From Asaia lannensis NBRC 102526 (lineage in GTDB: Bacteria; Pseudomonadota; Alphaproteobacteria; Acetobacterales; Acetobacteraceae): a stretch of 64,000 nucleotides of DNA. The translations under genes were made by a program, and so were the position numbers. The notes below the pieces were generated by a model that saw only the letters and a program-made list of their open reading frames with translations, searched no databases and was not told where the DNA came from. Positions 60,919 to 64,000 of this stretch are shown piece after piece; the first letter of the stretch is position 1, and the number at the start of each line of letters is the position of its first letter. The stretch is taken from assembly GCF_024054035.1 (NCBI RefSeq), contig NZ_JAMXQU010000006.1, positions 107,916-171,915 on the forward strand, read 5' to 3'.

Positions 60919-61062
60919 TGATTCGATATCCGCCTGTTGTGTGTTGCATCTAGGTAACTATGTTCACCTTGGATTGGCAACCCGTGTAAAGCGGACTCAT
61001 GGCGAATTTATGAACTTTCTCCGGGAAAATTTGTGTTCGCCCGGAGAAAATTCAAGAGGGAC

Positions 61063-61413
61063 TTACTTTGTTGTGATCAGCATGATCTCAACGAGCATGC
61101 GCGGGTCGGCCAGAACTGCCTGAACACAGGCGCGCGCCGGTGCCGATTCTTTCGGCAGCCAGGCGGTCCACTGCTTGTTCAGCGCATCGCGGTCATTGAT
61201 GTCCTTCAGCCAGATCTGTGCCTGAAGAATACGCGTATTATCAGTGCCATGCTGCTCGAGCAGAATATCGAGCTGTTCCAGGACATCGGCGGTCTGCGCA
61301 TCGAAATCGGCGTCGAGATTGCGAGCGACAACACCCTGCGTGAAAACGAAGCCGTGATATTCGACGGCCTTCGACATGACGGGATTGGGTTCTGTGCGGA
61401 TAATTCGGCTCAT
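61063..61413 (-). CDS. RidA/YjgF family protein
   Basis: This 116-residue protein has the YjgF/RidA trimer fold pattern, VEYHGFVFTQGVVARNLDADFDAQTADVLEQLDILLEQHGTDNTRILQAQIWLKDINDR, with RACVQAVLADPRMLVEIMLIT. RidA removes reactive enamine or imine intermediates from PLP enzymes, but the key Arg in RACVQA is the only part checked here. Several RidA subfamilies have no known activity. The ATG at 61411-61413 has AGGAG upstream. Confidence 0.88.
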   Translation of the reverse strand: MSRIIRTEPNPVMSKAVEYHGFVFTQGVVARNLDADFDAQTADVLEQLDILLEQHGTDNTRILQAQIWLKDINDRDALNKQWTAWLPKESAPARACVQAVLADPRMLVEIMLITTK

Positions 61414-61656
61414 GGTCGTCTCCTGAAAACCTTGTAATTCCGTGCAGGTCGGGTTGCAGCGGATGGCCCGAACTCTGGTCCGGGCAAATCGTCCGGTCAA
61501 TCCTGCGTTGTCGCATCATCGCTTGAACGGGGGGCGTCTGCGCGGTATCGCGGCCTGACTGGATGTTGCGCGCTTTCTGCACAGCATCGGGATATCCGCC
61601 GGGAGGGGCTGTTCTTTCCTGTGCTGTTATTTGTATCGAATAAGGAGAAGCCGGAT

Positions 61657-62298
61657 TTGCGTGCCCGCACTGTCAAGGTCACTCCGTTACGTCAGAACTG
61701 CACCGTGCTCGAAAACCCGGAGACGGGCAGGGCCGTCGTGGTCGATCCGGGTGGCGATGCGCCCGAGCTTCTGCGTCTTCTCGAAGGCATGACTGTCGAT
61801 GCTATTTTGCTGACTCATGGTCATTTCGATCATGTCGGTGGTGCCGATGCCCTGCGGGAGGGGCTTGCCAGGCGGCAAGTCACACCTGTTGCGATGATAG
61901 GTCCCGACAAACGTGACGCCTTCCTGCTTGAGACGGTCGAGGATCAGGCTCAGGCATTCGGCCTGTTCGATCTGCATAATGCCCATCCCGATCGCTTCGT
62001 TGTCGATGGTGAGGTGATCGACCTGCCGGAAATCAGCTTCGAGGTGGCGCATTGTCCCGGTCATACACCCGGTCATGTCGTCTATATAAGTCGGGCCAAT
62101 AAACTGGCTATTGTGGGCGATACGCTGTTTCGCGGTGTTGTTGGCCGATCCGATTTCGCCTATGGCGACCATGACAGTCTGATTGCGGGGATCAAGCGCA
62201 CGCTGCTTTCCCTGCCTGACGATTTCGTTGTTCTGCCGGGGCATGGCCTGCCGACAATGATCGGCGAGGAACGGCAGAATAATCCTTATCTGACCTGA
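61657..62298 (+). CDS. MBL-fold metallo-hydrolase (glyoxalase II-like)
   Basis: This 213-residue protein has the metallo-beta-lactamase metal motif LLTHGHFDHVGGADAL. The other metal ligands are in CPGHTPGHVVY, IVGDTLFRGVVGRSDF and LPGHGLPT. It may hydrolyse a thioester such as S-lactoylglutathione, but the short length fits the broader hydroxyacylglutathione hydrolase-like group. The start is taken as TTG at 61657, because AAGGAG ends 9 bases upstream. An upstream GTG at 61621 would add 12 residues. DUF192 and an epimerase follow on the same strand. Confidence 0.88.
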   Translation: MRARTVKVTPLRQNCTVLENPETGRAVVVDPGGDAPELLRLLEGMTVDAILLTHGHFDHVGGADALREGLARRQVTPVAMIGPDKRDAFLLETVEDQAQAFGLFDLHNAHPDRFVVDGEVIDLPEISFEVAHCPGHTPGHVVYISRANKLAIVGDTLFRGVVGRSDFAYGDHDSLIAGIKRTLLSLPDDFVVLPGHGLPTMIGEERQNNPYLT

Positions 62299-62315
62299 AA
62301 GCCGGGAGAGCAGAC

Positions 62316-62828
62316 ATGAACAGGATTTGGCGAAGCAGTCTGCTTCTGACGGGTCTGACCCTTATGGCCCCGGCCGTTCCGGCGTTTGCTGCAGCGGGAT
62401 CTTCGACGGCCGCCGCGCAGGGCGAAGCCGGGAAGGCGCTCGAAAAAGCGCCCCTTACGATTACTGACCGTCATGGCATGCGCCATGACTTCACAGTCGA
62501 GATCGCCCGGACCGAAAAGGAAAAGGAAACTGGTGAATCGACGCACCAGACAATCCCTGACGGGACGGGAATGCTCTTTCTGTTCAATCCGCCTGAAGCC
62601 GCAGCCATGTGGATGCGTAACACCCCGGCATCGCTCGATATCGTGTTCATCGGGGCGGACGGACATATTCAGGCCATTGCAGAAAAGACGGTGCCTTATA
62701 GCGAGCGCCGTTTGACCGGACAGGGCGATTCCGCCGCCGTACTGGAAGTCGCTGCCGGGACCATGGAGAAGAACAATATCGTCGTGGGTGATCTCGTATC
62801 GTCCAAAGCCCTGAGCACGGCTCACTGA
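62316..62828 (+). CDS. Secreted DUF192 protein
   Basis: This 170-residue protein has a signal peptide (MNRIWRSSLLLTGLTLMAPAVPAFA) and a DUF192 domain with GMLFLFNPPEAAAMWMRNTPASLDIVFIGADG and VPYSERRL. The usual RxxGLMYR motif that opens the domain is absent, replaced by EKEKETGESTHQTIPDGT. The domain has a beta-barrel fold of unknown function and is commonly exported. It is between the MBL hydrolase (17 bases) and the epimerase (5 bases), likely one operon. Confidence 0.83.
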   Translation: MNRIWRSSLLLTGLTLMAPAVPAFAAAGSSTAAAQGEAGKALEKAPLTITDRHGMRHDFTVEIARTEKEKETGESTHQTIPDGTGMLFLFNPPEAAAMWMRNTPASLDIVFIGADGHIQAIAEKTVPYSERRLTGQGDSAAVLEVAAGTMEKNNIVVGDLVSSKALSTAH

Positions 62829-62833
62829 TCGCG

Positions 62834-63814
62834 ATGAAGATTTTCCTGACCGGGGCCGCAGGCTTTGTCGGCTATCATGTTGCCGCACAGTTATTGAGCC
62901 AGGGTCATGAGGTGATCGGCTTCGACTCCCTGAATGACTATTATAGTGTTCAGCTCAAGCAGGATCGGCTGGCCCAGCTTGCCGCGAAGCCTGGCTTCGT
63001 TTTCCGTCAGGGCGACCTGAGCCGTCGTGAGGATGTCGAGGCCATTCTGGGCGAGCATCCCGATGTCACGCATATCGTGCATCTCGCTGCACAGGCAGGT
63101 GTGCGTTATTCGCTGTCCGATCCCTGTGCTTACGTAACAGCCAATATGATGGGTCATGTGGTGCTGCTTGAGGCGGCGCGTCATCTCTCGCATCTGCAGC
63201 ATATCGTTTATGCATCGTCCTCATCCGTTTACGGATTGAACGAGGCCATGCCCTTCCGCGAGAGCGATGCTGTCGATCGTCCCGGTTCCTTTTATGCCGT
63301 GACCAAGCGGGCGGGTGAGCTGACGGCTCATGCCTATGCCCATCTTTACGGATTGCGTCAGACCGGTCTGCGCTTTTTTACGGCTTACGGCCCATGGGGT
63401 CGGCCGGATATGGCCTATTACAAGTTCGCTCATGCCATCACGCAGGGGAAGGCGCTTACCCTGTATGAGGGTGAAGGACTGGCACGCGATTTCACCTATA
63501 TCGATGATATCGTTTCCGGTGTTCTGGCGGCTTTGGATAATGAGCCTGAGAAAGGCGTATCCCGTGTCCTGAATCTGGGAAGTGATTCCCCGACAGCGGT
63601 CAGTCACCTCGTCGCCTTGCTCGAACAGGAACTCGGCCGCAAGGCAGTGATCGAAGCAAAGCGCAGACCGCTCTCGGATGTCGAGGCCACCTGGTCATCA
63701 CATGAAGAGATGACAGCCCTGACTGGCTGGCGGCCTGTGGTTACGCTGGAAGAAGGCGTGAAACGTTTCGTGGAATGGTTTCGTGTTTATGAGAACGTCG
63801 AAGGGAAAACCTGA
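62834..63814 (+). CDS. NAD-dependent sugar-nucleotide epimerase (UDP-glucuronate 4-epimerase type)
   Basis: This 326-residue short-chain dehydrogenase begins MKIFLTGAAGFVGYHVAAQLL and has GFDSLNDYYSVQLKQDRL and HLAAQAGVRYSLSDPCAYVTANMMG. SSSSVYGLN, Tyr/Lys in FYAVTKRAGE and RFFTAYGPWGRPDMAYYKFAHAITQGK complete the domain. These are the marks of the UDP-glucuronate 4-epimerase/CapI/LspL group, which gives galacturonate for lipopolysaccharide or capsule. Activity on the related glucose pair is possible. It ends the local operon and is followed by a hairpin. Confidence 0.85.
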   Translation: MKIFLTGAAGFVGYHVAAQLLSQGHEVIGFDSLNDYYSVQLKQDRLAQLAAKPGFVFRQGDLSRREDVEAILGEHPDVTHIVHLAAQAGVRYSLSDPCAYVTANMMGHVVLLEAARHLSHLQHIVYASSSSVYGLNEAMPFRESDAVDRPGSFYAVTKRAGELTAHAYAHLYGLRQTGLRFFTAYGPWGRPDMAYYKFAHAITQGKALTLYEGEGLARDFTYIDDIVSGVLAALDNEPEKGVSRVLNLGSDSPTAVSHLVALLEQELGRKAVIEAKRRPLSDVEATWSSHEEMTALTGWRPVVTLEEGVKRFVEWFRVYENVEGKT

Positions 63815-63843
63815 AAAAAGTCATCCAGTCAGTGCTTTGAATG

Positions 63844-63870
63844 AACGGGAGGCTTCGGCCTCCCGTTTGG
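63844..63870 (+). terminator. Terminator-like hairpin after the epimerase gene
   Basis: AACGGGAGGC (63844-63853) and GCCTCCCGTT (63858-63867) form a perfect 10-bp stem with a TTCG loop. The downstream T-run is short (TTT). Confidence 0.65.
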
Positions 63871-63932
63871 CGTTTCGGAACGTGGAAAGTCCGATTTTTT
63901 CGCCGGGCATGTCATTTTTCTGAAATTATATG

Positions 63933-63961
63933 TTGACGGTGTTGGGTATGGGGTCTAAAAG
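63933..63961 (+). promoter_or_regulatory. Strong promoter-like sequence, candidate rRNA operon promoter
   Basis: TTGACG (63933-63938), a 17-base spacer and TAAAAG (63956-63961) are followed by a GC-rich discriminator GCCC. AT-rich bases precede it (63911-63930). This is the layout of stringently controlled rRNA promoters. No gene start follows within the remaining 39 bases, so the transcribed unit lies outside the window. Confidence 0.45.
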
Positions 63962-64000
63962 CCCGTTCACCGCAGCGGAACACGCCGCGGCGACTGCCTG

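Overview
The window is a GC-rich alphaproteobacterial chromosome segment. It most likely comes from an acetic acid bacterium (Acetobacteraceae, Gluconobacter/Asaia type). The evidence is the mannitol dehydrogenase family polyol enzyme, the HdeD-like acid-resistance protein, the Tat-exported OpgG/D protein, and the alphaproteobacterial rho / mnmE-mnmG-rsmG-parA-parB order. Genus is inferred from gene content only; nothing was searched. Almost everything looks chromosomal and housekeeping. I saw no prophage, insertion sequence, CRISPR array or complete defence island.

Layout. Positions 1-5.8 kb hold polyamine genes (speE partial, speD), class II fructose-bisphosphate aldolase with a monooxygenase-fold partner, a divergent TetR regulator, a secreted glutaminyl cyclase, an IclR regulator and YggT. 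From 5.9 to 15.1 kb come tRNA-Ala, a retropepsin-like protease with xerC, divergent priA, a small Cys-rich membrane protein, a TPR protein with rpmJ, an S9 oligopeptidase and a DUF2501 protein. The 15.3-24.6 kb block, all on the minus strand, is an envelope region: opgH/opgG for osmoregulated periplasmic glucans, a polyol dehydrogenase, then opgC-degP-FUSC. From 24.8 to 34.9 kb lie mrp plus a small lipoprotein, a TonB receptor, an acyltransferase, hdeD, trpBA, corA and a secreted protein.

The 35.2-42.6 kb stretch is the origin-proximal segregation region: rho, ogt, mnmE, mnmG, rsmG, parA, parB, with three parS-like palindromes (one perfect, two with one mismatch). tRNA-Lys and tRNA-Gln follow, then a COQ9-family gene, proC, a YbjN-like gene and ubiK (minus strand), and hldD-lgt-pgeF-lipoprotein (plus strand). 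From 49.7 to 59.9 kb lie a SIS-domain sugar-phosphate enzyme, an AT-flanked orphan gene, and the usual prs / rplY-pth-ychF / glycerate kinase / proA-nadD-rsfS-rlmH series. The window ends with a CHAP protein, a RidA protein, an MBL hydrolase, a DUF192 protein, a sugar-nucleotide epimerase and a strong promoter-like sequence resembling a ribosomal RNA promoter.

The observations I would check first are these. rsfS has no ATG, GTG or TTG start that preserves its conserved domain, and appears to start at ATC. The parS-like sites are distributed over 10 kb around parAB. A family of two-hairpin intergenic repeats occurs at four or more places. A perfect 16-bp palindrome lies between fba and tetR. 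An unidentified gene sits behind an AT-rich spacer at 51 kb.
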